NCBI GenBank assembly: GCA_900541185.1 | Contig: UQIQ01000049.1 | Span: forward strand, 1-15,805 | Length of the DNA stretch: 15,805 bases | Direction of reading: 5' to 3' | From: an uncultured Collinsella sp. | Lineage (GTDB): Bacteria > Actinomycetota > Coriobacteriia > Coriobacteriales > Coriobacteriaceae | In this document: positions 1-7,279 of the stretch, piece after piece | Layout: each line of letters begins with the position of its first letter | How positions within the stretch are numbered: position 1 is the first letter of the stretch | The notes under the pieces: model-generated | Told to the model about the DNA's origin: nothing | Seen by the model: only the letters and a program-made list of their open reading frames with translations | Database searches by the model: none | Program-made: the position numbers and the translations under genes

Positions 1-92
1 CAGCAGGGGCTCTCAATGTTTTTATGTCCTGCTCATATCGTCTCTGCCGGCAGTTGGGGACACTCCTTGTGCCAGCGTTGCATCGAGTGCTT
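1..92. other. Non-coding, nothing recognised
   Basis: I see no convincing gene in the first 92 bases. The open frames that cross it run on through the repeat array and into the 3' end of the phosphatase gene, have no good ribosome binding site and resemble no family I know. Bases 265-305, between the array and the phosphatase stop, hold only a 12-bp palindrome (260-271, TTCCGCGCGGAA) that overlaps the last repeat unit. Confidence 0.5.
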
Positions 93-264
93 GGGAAACC
101 GCGACCCGGTTTTTGGCCGAATAGTGGGTCGCATTTTCCGGATGGGGTGGGTTGCGGAAAGTGCGACCCGGAATATTGCTCTGAAACGGGATGCGGTTTC
201 CCTGATGCGCCTCAAACGGAAAGCGCATCCCATTCCGGAGCTCCAAAACGGGATGCGCTTTCCG
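93..264. repeat. Phased array of six 15-bp inverted units (REP-like)
   Basis: Six 15-bp units fit the consensus GGGWYGCRNTTTCCS and alternate in orientation: 93-107 (-), 126-140 (+), 155-169 (-), 188-202 (+), 217-231 (-) and 250-264 (+). The spacers are exactly 18, 14, 18, 14 and 18 bases, so the whole is a 62-bp period repeated almost three times, although the spacer sequences themselves differ. Units at 217-231 and 250-264 are perfect inverted copies (CGGAAAGCGCATCCC / GGGATGCGCTTTCCG). Units 126-140 and 155-169 pair with one G-T wobble. Units 93-107 and 188-202 pair with two mismatches. It lies just 3' of the phosphatase gene, where hairpins could protect or end its transcript. Family membership is unknown to me; REP-like is a description only. 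Confidence 0.85.
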
Positions 265-305
265 CGCGGAAGAATTGTCGCAGCTGCGTTAAGCAGTGTC
301 GCTCG

Positions 306-974
306 TTACTCGCCCAGCACCAGCGCCGCTAGCTCGTCCTGGCTATCCACCACGTAGTCGGCGCCGGCGGCTTCCAGCTCTGCGCGGCCGCGGAAGCCCC
401 AGCTGACGCCCGCGCTCTTAAGGCCGGCGTTGTGGCCGGTCAGAACATCGACATTGGAATCGCCCACATAGAGCGTGGTCGACGGATCGGCGCCTAGCTC
501 TTCCATCACATGCAGCGTAACAGGTGCCTCGGGCTTGGGAGGAAACGCATCGATGCGTCCCTGCACCAGCGCAAATCGCTTAGGACCAAAGTATTCCTCG
601 ATAAGCGGAGCCGCCGAGACGTGGTCCTTGTTAGTGAGCACGGCAAGCTGCACGCCCGCGGCGCGCAAGCGGTCGAGCATCTCGATCGTGCCGGCATAGG
701 GGGCGGTGTGGTCCTCCTTGTGCTCGCCGTAATAAGCTCTAAACTCGGCAAGCGTTTGCTCAAACATGCGGCCGTCGCCCGCATATTCGGCGGGCATAAA
801 GCGCTCGACCAGCTTGAGCATGCCGTTTCCCACCTTGTAGCGGTACTCGTCGACGGCAAACGTGGGCCAGCCGTGCGCCTCGCAGGTATGGTTGCCGGCG
901 GCCGCCAGGTCCTCGAGCGTGTTGAGGATGGTGCCGTCCAGATCAAAGATCACATGGGAAAAAGCTGCTGCCAT
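306..974 (-). CDS. HAD-family hydrolase, phosphoglycolate phosphatase-like
   Basis: This is a soluble phosphatase of the haloacid dehalogenase superfamily, subclass with an inserted helical cap. HAD motif I is FDLDGT near the N terminus (nucleophile D11, acid/base D13), followed by a helical cap of about 70 residues, motif II in LTNKDH, the motif III lysine in PPKPEAP, and motif IV in YVGDSNVD. The order and the 222-aa length fit Gph-type enzymes, which remove phosphate from 2-phosphoglycolate; small HAD enzymes are often promiscuous, so the substrate is not settled. I chose the ATG at 974 because GGGAG lies 5 bases upstream; an in-frame ATG at 989 would add five residues but has a poorer site. 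It follows hypE on the same strand after about 124 bases, so it may be read through from the hyp genes or have its own promoter. A TATTAT at 1010-1015 (minus strand) lacks a clear -35. Confidence 0.85.
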   Translation of the reverse strand: MAAAFSHVIFDLDGTILNTLEDLAAAGNHTCEAHGWPTFAVDEYRYKVGNGMLKLVERFMPAEYAGDGRMFEQTLAEFRAYYGEHKEDHTAPYAGTIEMLDRLRAAGVQLAVLTNKDHVSAAPLIEEYFGPKRFALVQGRIDAFPPKPEAPVTLHVMEELGADPSTTLYVGDSNVDVLTGHNAGLKSAGVSWGFRGRAELEAAGADYVVDSQDELAALVLGE

Positions 975-1098
975 GAAAGCTCCCGTCATTGGGTTTCAAA
1001 ACGCACCTCATAATACTGGGCTTCCGCGTTGGGCGTGCTTGGAATCTGAACATCTCCAGGGATATCAAGCCACATCGCGCCGACCGTGCGATTCCGTC

Positions 1099-2133
1099 CT
1101 AGCAAATTCTCGGTAACTGCTCTCCCACGAGCATGTCGAGGATGCGGGTCGATCCCCAGCCGGTACGTACGCGCACGGCGGGTCGAGCGCCCTCGGCAAG
1201 CGGCAGCACGCGACCGATGATGGCGGCGTTCTCGCCGTAGCGGGCGGCGCGCATGGCCGCCAGCGCGGCATCGGCCTGTTCGGCCGGCACCACGGCGACC
1301 ATCTTGCCCTCGTTTGCTACCTGCAGAACGTCGTAGCCGAGCATCTCACATGCCGCCTGCACGTCGGGGCGCACGGGCACGGCATCCTCGTCGATCTCCA
1401 TGGCAACGCCGCTGGCTTGGGCAAACTCGTTGAGTGTGGATGCCAGGCCGCCGCGCGTGGGGTCGCGGAAGCAGCGGGTGTCGGGGGCGGCGGCGAGCAC
1501 GTCGGCAATCAGATGATTGAGCGGCGCAGCGTCGCTTTCGATCGTGCTCGAAAACGCCAAGCCCTCGCGTTGGCTCATGATGGCGATGCCGTGGTCGCCC
1601 AACGTACCCGATACCAGAATGACATCGCCGGGCTGGCAGTTGGCGCCGCTGAGCGCCACGCCCGCGGGCACTTCGCCCACGCCGGCGGTATTGATGTAGA
1701 CGCCGTCGGCCCCGCCACGCTCGACCACCTTGGTGTCGCCGGTGATAATCTTCACACCTGCCTCATGTGCCGTTTCGGCCATGGTCTGCACAATCTGGCG
1801 CAGCTTGTCCATGGGATAGCCCTCTTCGAGGATAAAGCCGCACGATAGGTAGCGCACGTTAGCGCCCGAGGTCGCGACGTCGTTGACGGTTCCGCATACG
1901 GCGAGACGGCCGATATTGCCGCCGGGGAAGAACTGCGGCGTTACCACAAAGCTGTCGGTCGACATGGCGATTCGCCCGCTTGCGGGCAGCGTAGCGACGC
2001 CGGCGTCGTTGCCCTCGAGCAGCTCGGGTGACCCAAAGGCATCCAGAAAGACCTCATCGATAATGCGCTTCATCATCTGGCCGCCGGAGCCGTGGCCCAG
2101 CAGGACAGTGCTATCGGTGGCAGTACGGGACAT
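1099..2133 (-). CDS. hypE: Hydrogenase maturation protein HypE
   Basis: HypE is the PurM/AIR-synthetase-like ATPase that dehydrates the thiocarboxamide on its own C-terminal cysteine to a thiocyanate, which supplies the CN ligands of the [NiFe]-hydrogenase iron. The sequence ends in PRIC, the family's essential C-terminal cysteine (C344). The N-terminal LLGHGSGGQMM nucleotide-binding loop, the GDTKVVERGG segment and the DPTRGGLA motif are all present. The length of 344 aa is normal. I chose the ATG at 2133 (MSRTATDST) because GGAG lies 8 bases upstream; a TTG at 2166 would add 11 residues without a good site. It works with HypF (carbamoyl donor), HypC and HypD, encoded upstream on the same strand. 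It is separated from hypD by 213 bases that hold strong secondary structure, so its expression may be tuned separately. Confidence 0.97.
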   Translation of the reverse strand: MSRTATDSTVLLGHGSGGQMMKRIIDEVFLDAFGSPELLEGNDAGVATLPASGRIAMSTDSFVVTPQFFPGGNIGRLAVCGTVNDVATSGANVRYLSCGFILEEGYPMDKLRQIVQTMAETAHEAGVKIITGDTKVVERGGADGVYINTAGVGEVPAGVALSGANCQPGDVILVSGTLGDHGIAIMSQREGLAFSSTIESDAAPLNHLIADVLAAAPDTRCFRDPTRGGLASTLNEFAQASGVAMEIDEDAVPVRPDVQAACEMLGYDVLQVANEGKMVAVVPAEQADAALAAMRAARYGENAAIIGRVLPLAEGARPAVRVRTGWGSTRILDMLVGEQLPRIC

Positions 2134-2208
2134 ATCGAAAACTCCAATCGTGGGTGGAATCGGCAATAGCCGAGTGTGGCAGAATCGATGTTAAGTAAAA
2201 GTCAGCGA

Positions 2209-2306
2209 GCGCCATTCAGACGAAGTGAGTTGCCTTGAAAGAGGAGGCTGCTGGGCTTTTGCCCGCAGCCGACGATTGAAAGGCAAATCGCTTGCCTGAA
2301 TGGTGC
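2209..2306. repeat. Nested imperfect palindrome between hypD and hypE
   Basis: The outer arms are 2209-2219 and 2296-2306 (11 bp, one wobble). Just inside, TTGCCTT at 2230-2236 pairs with AAGGCAA at 2280-2286. The core 2246-2256 / 2261-2270 (GGCTGCTGGGC / GCCCGCAGCC) forms a 10-bp stem with one bulged T and a TTTT loop. AGGCAA/TTGCCT (2281-2297) could form a competing hairpin. The element is 98 bases long and lies in the leader upstream of hypE. It could be a hairpin MITE, a processing or attenuation structure, or a degenerate terminator; on the minus strand TTTTACTT follows about 10 bases after the stem, which is not canonical. Confidence 0.65.
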
Positions 2307-2320
2307 GCAACGTCGGCCGG

Positions 2321-2344
2321 TCCGCCGTTCGTTAGAACGGCGGA
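2321..2344 (-). terminator. Stem-loop directly after hypD
   Basis: A perfect 10-bp stem TCCGCCGTTC / GAACGGCGGA with a 4-base loop (2331-2334) begins two bases past the hypD stop on the minus strand. There is no U-run after it, so it may be an mRNA 3'-stability or processing hairpin rather than a true intrinsic terminator. Confidence 0.45.
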
Positions 2345-2346
2345 AC

Positions 2347-3462
2347 CTAATAGTCGCGGTAGCGGTAGTACGCCGCGCAGCTGCCTTCGGAGCTCACCAT
2401 GCAGGGGCCGACGGGGTGTTCGGGCGTACAGGCGCGGCCAAACAACGGGCAGTCGCTCGGCGTGATGGCACCGCGCAGCACGTCGCCGCAGCGGCATCCG
2501 CGTGGCTCGACCGTCGGTTCAATGGGCACGTCAAAGCGGGCGCCGGCATCAAAGTGCGCGAATTCGGGTCGGATGGAAAGACCCGAGTTGGCAATCGATC
2601 CCAGCCCGCGCCACGTGGTGTCGCACGGCTCAAATACCTGCTCGACCAGCTGGCGCGCTACGGGATTGCCGTCTGCATTGACGCCACGGCGGTAGGCGTT
2701 GTCGATCGCCGGCCTGTGCTCGACAACCATCTGGACCAGCATGCAGATACCCTGCAGAATATCGACCGGCTCAAACCCGGTGACCACGCCGGGGGTTTCG
2801 AACTCGTCGACCAAAAACCCAAAGGGTGCCAGGCCTGTGATGGTAGCGACGTGACCGGGCAGGATAAAGCCGTCGATGGTCGTCTCGGGGTCGTTGGAGA
2901 TCGCACGCAGAGCCGGCGGCGTGGTCTTGTGAGCACAGTAGGCCAAGAAGTTCTGGAGCCCGCGCGCGTCGGCCTCCAGGATAGCGGCGGCAATGGTGGG
3001 CGTTGTGGTCTCAAAGCCGACGCCCATAAAGATGACCGGGCGTTCGGGATTTTGCTCGGCAATGTCGAGTGCGTCGAGCGGAGAGTAGACGATGCGGATG
3101 TCGCGCCCCGCCGCCTTTTGCGCGGCAAGCGAGGTGGACGATCCAGGCACGCGCATCATGTCGCCAAAGGTGGCGATGATGGCGCCGTCCATGTTGGAAA
3201 GCGCGATTGCGTGATCGATGTCGCGGTTGGCGGTGACGCAAACGGGGCATCCCGGGCCGCTTAGCAGTTTGAGTCCCGTCGGCATAATGGAGCGAAAGCC
3301 ATAGCGGCCAATGCTCACGGTATGCGTACCGCAAACTTCCATAAGGTTGATGCTGCGGTTGCCGACAAGCTCATGAATACGATCGATGAGCTCGCGAGCC
3401 AGTTTGGGGTCGCGAAATGCCGAAAAGTCGATACCGGAGCGAACCGGCTGCGCCGCCACCAC
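2347..3462 (-). CDS. hypD: Hydrogenase maturation protein HypD
   Basis: HypD is the iron-sulfur scaffold which, with HypC, holds the iron while CN and CO ligands are attached. The hallmark cysteine motifs are visible: C44-G-T-H47, then GPGCPVC (C72, C75), and the C-terminal [4Fe-4S]-binding region starting RGCRCGDVLRG and continuing through DCPLFGRACTPEH to GPCM. The 371-aa length is standard. The start is a GTG at 3462 (or the GTG just after it at 3459) whose G is shared with the TAG stop of hypC, a TAGTG overlap that indicates translational coupling. GAGG lies 7 bases upstream, inside hypC. HypC and HypD form a stable complex, so the coupling makes functional sense. A perfect hairpin follows the stop. 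Confidence 0.97.
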   Translation of the reverse strand: MVAAQPVRSGIDFSAFRDPKLARELIDRIHELVGNRSINLMEVCGTHTVSIGRYGFRSIMPTGLKLLSGPGCPVCVTANRDIDHAIALSNMDGAIIATFGDMMRVPGSSTSLAAQKAAGRDIRIVYSPLDALDIAEQNPERPVIFMGVGFETTTPTIAAAILEADARGLQNFLAYCAHKTTPPALRAISNDPETTIDGFILPGHVATITGLAPFGFLVDEFETPGVVTGFEPVDILQGICMLVQMVVEHRPAIDNAYRRGVNADGNPVARQLVEQVFEPCDTTWRGLGSIANSGLSIRPEFAHFDAGARFDVPIEPTVEPRGCRCGDVLRGAITPSDCPLFGRACTPEHPVGPCMVSSEGSCAAYYRYRDY

Positions 3463-3722
3463 TAGTATGCCTCGGCCGGGTTGGTGACGAGCTGGTCCTC
3501 TTCGGCCAGCTCGGTCATGGTATTGACGAGCTCGAGTGTCTCCTGGGCTTCCTGCTCGTCGACAATCTGAATGCCAAAGCCGGCGTGCACGAGAATATAG
3601 TCGCCTACCTGCGCCGTCGGCACGAGGCGCAGCGAAACGGGGCGCTCGATGCCCATCATGTCGACGGTCGCCTTAAGGTCGTCGTCGCGTTTGACCACTT
3701 TACCGGGAACGGCAAGGCACAT
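3462..3722 (-). CDS. hypC: Hydrogenase maturation chaperone HypC
   Basis: HypC is a small HupF/HypC-family chaperone that partners HypD during Fe(CN)2CO assembly and then delivers the cofactor to the hydrogenase large-subunit precursor. It starts MCLAVPGKVV, with the invariant Cys2 that coordinates the iron, and has the central GDYILVHAGFGIQIVDEQEA segment typical of the family. The length of 86 aa is normal. The ATG at 3722 is preceded by AAAGGGGAA, a good ribosome binding site. It overlaps hypD by one base. The 131 bases upstream, to the hypF stop, could hold a promoter, but the only -10-like element (TATAAA at about 3736) is too close to the start codon for comfort and has no -35. Confidence 0.97.
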   Translation of the reverse strand: MCLAVPGKVVKRDDDLKATVDMMGIERPVSLRLVPTAQVGDYILVHAGFGIQIVDEQEAQETLELVNTMTELAEEDQLVTNPAEAY

Positions 3723-3768
3723 AATGTTCCCCTTTTATACGTTTTGCGCTGGACAGGCGCCTAATTAC

Positions 3769-3782
3769 CCATCAGTTGATGG
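3769..3782. promoter_or_regulatory. Short dyad upstream of hypC
   Basis: CCATCAGTTGATGG is a 6-bp perfect dyad with a 2-base centre, in the gap between hypF and hypC. With one bulged C the pairing extends outward by TA on the left and TA on the right. It could be an operator or a weak hairpin. Nothing ties it to a known regulator. Confidence 0.25.
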
Positions 3783-3853
3783 TAGCGCTCGCGGGAGTCA
3801 CGAGCAAACGCGTTACACCTGTGAGACGGCGGCGCGCAGGCTAGCAAAACAGC

Positions 3854-6313
3854 CTATCGAGACGTCGTCTGCGCGAGGCGCGCGCGAGCGATGGCGGCCT
3901 GACCGTAGGCGATGCAGCCGTCGTTGACGGGCACAGTGTGGGGGACCAAGACGGCAAGACCGGCGTCTTTGAGTTCATGGGTAAGGAGCTGAAGCAAAAG
4001 CCGGTTCATGAACACACCGCCCGAGAGCGCGACAGTATCGAGGCCTTCGCGATCACAGATCTCGCACGCGATGTGGGTCGTAGCGTGCGTAATGGCGATG
4101 TGAAATCCGAGGGCGAGCCTGTCGGCCGGCGCGCCTGCCTCGATTCCATTCAGAAGAGCTTCGATGAGCGGTTGGGGGTCCAAGATGGGGGAGTCGTTGG
4201 CAGACGTGAGTGCGCCTGTATGATTGCCGTCGAGGCGAACGGTCTTACCGCCGAGTGCGCGCCAGGCGGCGGCTTCGAGCTCGATGGCGGGCTCGCCTTC
4301 GTAGGTTGCCTGCCCGCAAATGCCCAAAACCGCAGCGGCGGCGTCAAAGAGGCGCCCCATACTGCTCGTGCGTGGGCTGTTGATGTTCCGCTCGATCATC
4401 GTAGCCGTGATGCTGCGCGTCTGCTCGTCGAGGGTGCTCAATAGCCCTGCGGCACCTGGATACTCGAGCAGGCCGAGCTCACTGAGCAGGGCAAAGGCGT
4501 TGCGGCGGGCGTCGCGCACGGAGGCCGCCCCGCCGGGGAGTGCCCAGGTGCGCAAATGCGCGGCGCGCTCAAAGCCGCCAAGGCCGGCGACAAGGAACTC
4601 GCCGCCCCAAATGGCTCCGTCGGTGCCGGCGCCGGTGCCGTCAAAGGCGATGCCAAGGACGCGCGCGTCGGTTGTAAGCTGGCCCGCGGCGATGGCTTCG
4701 GCCATTACGCTCGCGATATGCGCATGATGGTGCTGCACCTCGACGAGCGGCAGATTGCATTTTCGCGCCTGCTCGCGCGCCCACTGGCCCGATAGATAGC
4801 TGGGGTGTACATCGCAAGCCAAGGCGGCGGGCGCCAAATCAAAGAGATCTTCCAAGCGCGTGCGCGCAGCGTTCCAGGCATCGAAGGTCCCGCCGTTTTC
4901 AACATCGCCGATATGCTGCGACACAAAACAGGTTGCCTCGCCGTTCGTCCCTTCACGCGTGAGCGCAATTGTGGCCTTTTGTTGTGGCCCGCAGGCGAGC
5001 ACGCAGGACGGAGCGCGGTCGAGCGCCGGCAACGGCAGCGGCTGGGGTGCATATCCGCGAGCGCGGCGAACGGGCATAACGGCGCCGTCGACCACGCGCA
5101 CCACGGAATCGTCATAGCGCGACAGGATTGCGCGGTCGTTACCGAGCAACGCGTCGGCGATGCCGGCGGCAACGAGGTGTTCCCAGGCAAGGTTGTCGTC
5201 GGTCTCGATGGGTTCTTCGCTCAGGTTTCCGCTGGTCATGACGAGCGCGTGCATACCGCAGACTTCTGCCGCGGCAAGCAACAGATGTTGAAGCGGCGTA
5301 TAGGGGAGCATGACGCCGAGCTCGGGCAGGTCGTGCGCGACAGATGGCGCGAGGGCGAGGATGTCGGGGGAACCGTCGTTGTCCTCGCTAACAGTGCGCC
5401 GGCGCAGCAGCACGATGGGGCGGATACTGCCGGCGAGCAGATCGCGTTCAGCATCGTCGATATAGCACAGGCGCCCGGCATCGGCAAGACTGCGCACCAT
5501 GACGGCAAGCGGCTTGTTGCTGCGACGCTTGCGACGGCGCAGCTCGGCCACCGCCTGCTCGTTGGCAGCGTCACAGGATAGATGGAATCCGCCCAGGCCC
5601 TTGATGGCGACGATGCCACCGCTGGCCAGCAGCTCAACGCAGCGCTCGATGATAGCGTCGCTGGCCTCGCGTGTGGTGCCGACGGCCAGCGACGCGGCGG
5701 CTTCGCCCGGCTCATCGCCCACGCTCGCTTCGCGCCACGTAATATGCGGCCCGCAATCAAAGCAGGCATCGGGCTGCGCGTGAAAACGCCGGTCGAGTGG
5801 GTCGGCATACTCCGCGGCGCACTTGGGGCACATGGGAAAACAATCCATCGACGTGGCCGCTCGGTCATAAGGCAACGATCGGATGATGGTAAAGCGTGGC
5901 CCGCAGTTAGTGCAGTTGATAAAGGGGTAGTGATAGCGTCGGTCGGCGGGATCGAACAATTCGCGCAAGCAATCGTTGCAGGTGGCGATATCGGGCGAGA
6001 CGAGCGTCGTGTGCGCGGTCTGGTCCTGCGATGCTACGATGCGAAAGCCCTGTTCGTTGGCGGCATCCCAACCGTTGGCTGCCAAGCCCACAACCTCGAC
6101 ATGCTCTACGTGGGCTGCCGCAGGCGCATGCTCAGAAAGCGCGGCAACAAAAGCATCGAGCGCATCGGCCGGAGCGTGCGCCTCGATATGCACGCCGTCG
6201 CCTGCATTGAGCACCCATCCACAAATGCCATGTGCCATGGCCTCGCGATACACAAACGGTCGCATGCCAACGCCCTGCACAATGCCCGTCACATGAATAT
6301 GCACATGCCGCAT
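3854..6313 (-). CDS. hypF: Carbamoyltransferase HypF
   Basis: HypF converts carbamoyl phosphate and ATP to carbamoyl-adenylate and transfers the carbamoyl group to the C-terminal cysteine of HypE, the first step in making cyanide ligands. The domains appear in the expected order: an N-terminal acylphosphatase domain (GIVQGVGMRPF, residues 10-20), paired zinc-finger motifs (CNDC, CTNC, CPKC, CFDC), a YrdC/Sua5-like domain (IVAIKGLGGFHLSCDA, then RRKRRSNKPLAVMVR), and the Kae1-like carbamoyltransferase domain with the metal-binding HHHAHIASVMAE and, near the end, VALSGGVFMNRLL. At 819 aa it is slightly longer than typical. The ATG at 6313 has GAGGGG 6 bases upstream; a TTG at 6340 would extend it by nine residues but has no comparable site. 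It is the first hyp gene after nikR, which is separated from it by a strong stem-loop. Confidence 0.97.
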   Translation of the reverse strand: MRHVHIHVTGIVQGVGMRPFVYREAMAHGICGWVLNAGDGVHIEAHAPADALDAFVAALSEHAPAAAHVEHVEVVGLAANGWDAANEQGFRIVASQDQTAHTTLVSPDIATCNDCLRELFDPADRRYHYPFINCTNCGPRFTIIRSLPYDRAATSMDCFPMCPKCAAEYADPLDRRFHAQPDACFDCGPHITWREASVGDEPGEAAASLAVGTTREASDAIIERCVELLASGGIVAIKGLGGFHLSCDAANEQAVAELRRRKRRSNKPLAVMVRSLADAGRLCYIDDAERDLLAGSIRPIVLLRRRTVSEDNDGSPDILALAPSVAHDLPELGVMLPYTPLQHLLLAAAEVCGMHALVMTSGNLSEEPIETDDNLAWEHLVAAGIADALLGNDRAILSRYDDSVVRVVDGAVMPVRRARGYAPQPLPLPALDRAPSCVLACGPQQKATIALTREGTNGEATCFVSQHIGDVENGGTFDAWNAARTRLEDLFDLAPAALACDVHPSYLSGQWAREQARKCNLPLVEVQHHHAHIASVMAEAIAAGQLTTDARVLGIAFDGTGAGTDGAIWGGEFLVAGLGGFERAAHLRTWALPGGAASVRDARRNAFALLSELGLLEYPGAAGLLSTLDEQTRSITATMIERNINSPRTSSMGRLFDAAAAVLGICGQATYEGEPAIELEAAAWRALGGKTVRLDGNHTGALTSANDSPILDPQPLIEALLNGIEAGAPADRLALGFHIAITHATTHIACEICDREGLDTVALSGGVFMNRLLLQLLTHELKDAGLAVLVPHTVPVNDGCIAYGQAAIARARLAQTTSR

Positions 6314-6336
6314 GCGACACCCCTCATCAAAACCGA

Positions 6337-6407
6337 CCAAAAAGGGACAGGTTTATTTTGGTAGGTAAAACTTCTAAACCTGCCAAAACAAACCTGTCCC
6401 TATTTGG
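6337..6407 (-). terminator. Long stem-loop with U-run after nikR
   Basis: Arms 6343-6361 and 6383-6401 pair over 19 bp with a single G-T wobble (AGGGACAGGTTTATTTTGG and its near-complement). Pairing extends outward, after one A/A mismatch, to 6337-6341 / 6403-6407 and inward to 6366 / 6378, giving almost 30 bp in total. On the minus strand the core stem ends CCTGTCCC followed by TTTTT, which fits an intrinsic terminator for nikR. The great length and near-perfection also fit a repetitive palindromic element adopted as a terminator. The end of the outer arm lies 24 bases upstream of the hypF start. Confidence 0.75.
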
Positions 6408-6430
6408 CAGGTGCGCTGCGGGAAATCCCG

Positions 6431-6943
6431 CTACAGCCCCAGGCTCTGCTTGGTGGCGGCGCACGTGAGCTCGCCGTGCTTAACGCCGCGCAGGCCCAGC
6501 AGGCGGTCGGCTAGTTCGTAGACGCGCTCGCCGCGACCCTTGAGTGCCAGGATTTCCAAGCAGTTGTGGTGATCCAAATGCACGTGCATCGTCGATACGA
6601 TCTCGTCGGTGTAGTCGTGCTGCACCTCGTCCAGGCGGCGCGTCAGATCGCCGGTGTGATGGTCGTAGATCATGGTGAGCGACCCGATAACGTGCTCATC
6701 GGGCGTGCGCATCTGCTCTTTGGCGATCGAGGCGCGAATCAAATCGCGCACGGCCTCGGAGCGGTTGGTCACGTCGCCGCGGCGCGCGATCTGCTCGTCA
6801 AAACGGCGCAGCAGGTCGTCGGGTGCGGTAACCGAAAAACGGACCAGCTCGGAGCCGGAGCCACTACAGTGGCAGCCCGCGTCACCGTCCGCCCCGTGCG
6901 GATGCTCGTGCTCGTACCCGCAGCAGTGCTCGTGTTCGGCCAC
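6431..6943 (-). CDS. nikR: NikR-type nickel-responsive regulator
   Basis: NikR is a ribbon-helix-helix repressor with an ACT-like nickel-sensing domain that adjusts nickel uptake. The RHH part spans about residues 32-75 (LVRFSVTAPDDLLRRFDE, then TNRSEAVRDLIR). The high-affinity nickel ligands are all present with E. coli spacing: H109, then H120-V-H122 and C128 in HVHLDHHNC. Unusual is the N-terminal extension of about 30 residues with six His and four Cys within residues 4-26 (HEHCCGYEHEHPH, then CHC), which could bind extra metal. The start is a GTG one base after the stop of the preceding small gene, with a weak ribosome binding site, so translation is probably coupled. It lies directly upstream of hypF, which suggests control of nickel supply for [NiFe]-hydrogenase; no NikR operator could be identified by eye. 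Confidence 0.93.
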   Translation of the reverse strand: MAEHEHCCGYEHEHPHGADGDAGCHCSGSGSELVRFSVTAPDDLLRRFDEQIARRGDVTNRSEAVRDLIRASIAKEQMRTPDEHVIGSLTMIYDHHTGDLTRRLDEVQHDYTDEIVSTMHVHLDHHNCLEILALKGRGERVYELADRLLGLRGVKHGELTCAATKQSLGL

Positions 6944-6944
6944 C

Positions 6945-7193
6945 TTACACCAGCTTCACGGAGCCGACGGAGTTGTGGTCGGCCTCGATGGCTTCCTCGT
7001 AGCCCTCGAGCGCGTCATGCGCCTCGTGGAGCGCGGCCATGGCGGCCTCGAGCTTGGCGCCGATGCGCTCCATGTCAAAATTCTCGGTCGCATGCAGCAG
7101 CTGATGGCTCCACTCGTGAGCGAGCTCGATGGTGTCGTCGACCTGCTTGACGCTCATGGCAAGCTGGCTCATGTTCATTCCAACATCATGCAT
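6945..7193 (-). CDS. Small helical protein of unknown function upstream of nikR
   Basis: I do not recognise this 82-aa protein. It is acidic, contains no Cys and is almost certainly all-helical, with long heptad-like stretches (DTIELAHEWSHQLLHATENF, then KLEAAMAALHEAHDALEGYEEAIE). It has five histidines (H2, then one near AHEWSH, and later LHEAHD and DH positions among them) and many Glu/Asp, so weak metal binding is conceivable but not shown. The ATG at 7193 is well supported by AAGGAG 7 bases upstream. Its stop is one base from the GTG start of nikR, so the two are co-translated, and a role in nickel handling or hydrogenase expression is inferred from that alone. A possible -10 (TAGAAT, 7233-7238 on the minus strand) lies upstream without a clear -35. 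Confidence 0.8.
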   Translation of the reverse strand: MHDVGMNMSQLAMSVKQVDDTIELAHEWSHQLLHATENFDMERIGAKLEAAMAALHEAHDALEGYEEAIEADHNSVGSVKLV

Positions 7194-7279
7194 GGAAAAT
7201 CTCCTTTTGTACGGGTCTAATCAGTGGTTCAGATTCTACTACGGAGGGCTCTCGCGCCCGCCGCTGTATGCCAGCTGTC

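Noticed and set aside
93..264. CRISPR array
   Set aside because: Units are only 15 bp, alternate in orientation and have 14/18-base spacers; there are no cas genes nearby.
16..357. 113-aa plus-strand frame at the left edge
   Set aside because: It runs through the repeat array into the antisense of the phosphatase gene and has no coding features.
510..1013. Long plus-strand open frame opposite the phosphatase gene
   Set aside because: It is antisense to a gene with clear HAD motifs, has no recognisable family features and reflects the high GC content.
2216..2497. 93-aa minus-strand frame overlapping the end of hypD
   Set aside because: It is largely out-of-frame hypD sequence read on into the palindromic gap, with no identifiable domain.
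2416..3264. 282-aa plus-strand open frame opposite hypD
   Set aside because: The minus-strand frame carries all the HypD cysteine motifs; the opposite frame shows no domain and is a GC-rich shadow.
4805..6364. Two plus-strand frames of about 260 aa opposite hypF
   Set aside because: hypF is certain on the minus strand; these frames have no ribosome sites or family motifs.
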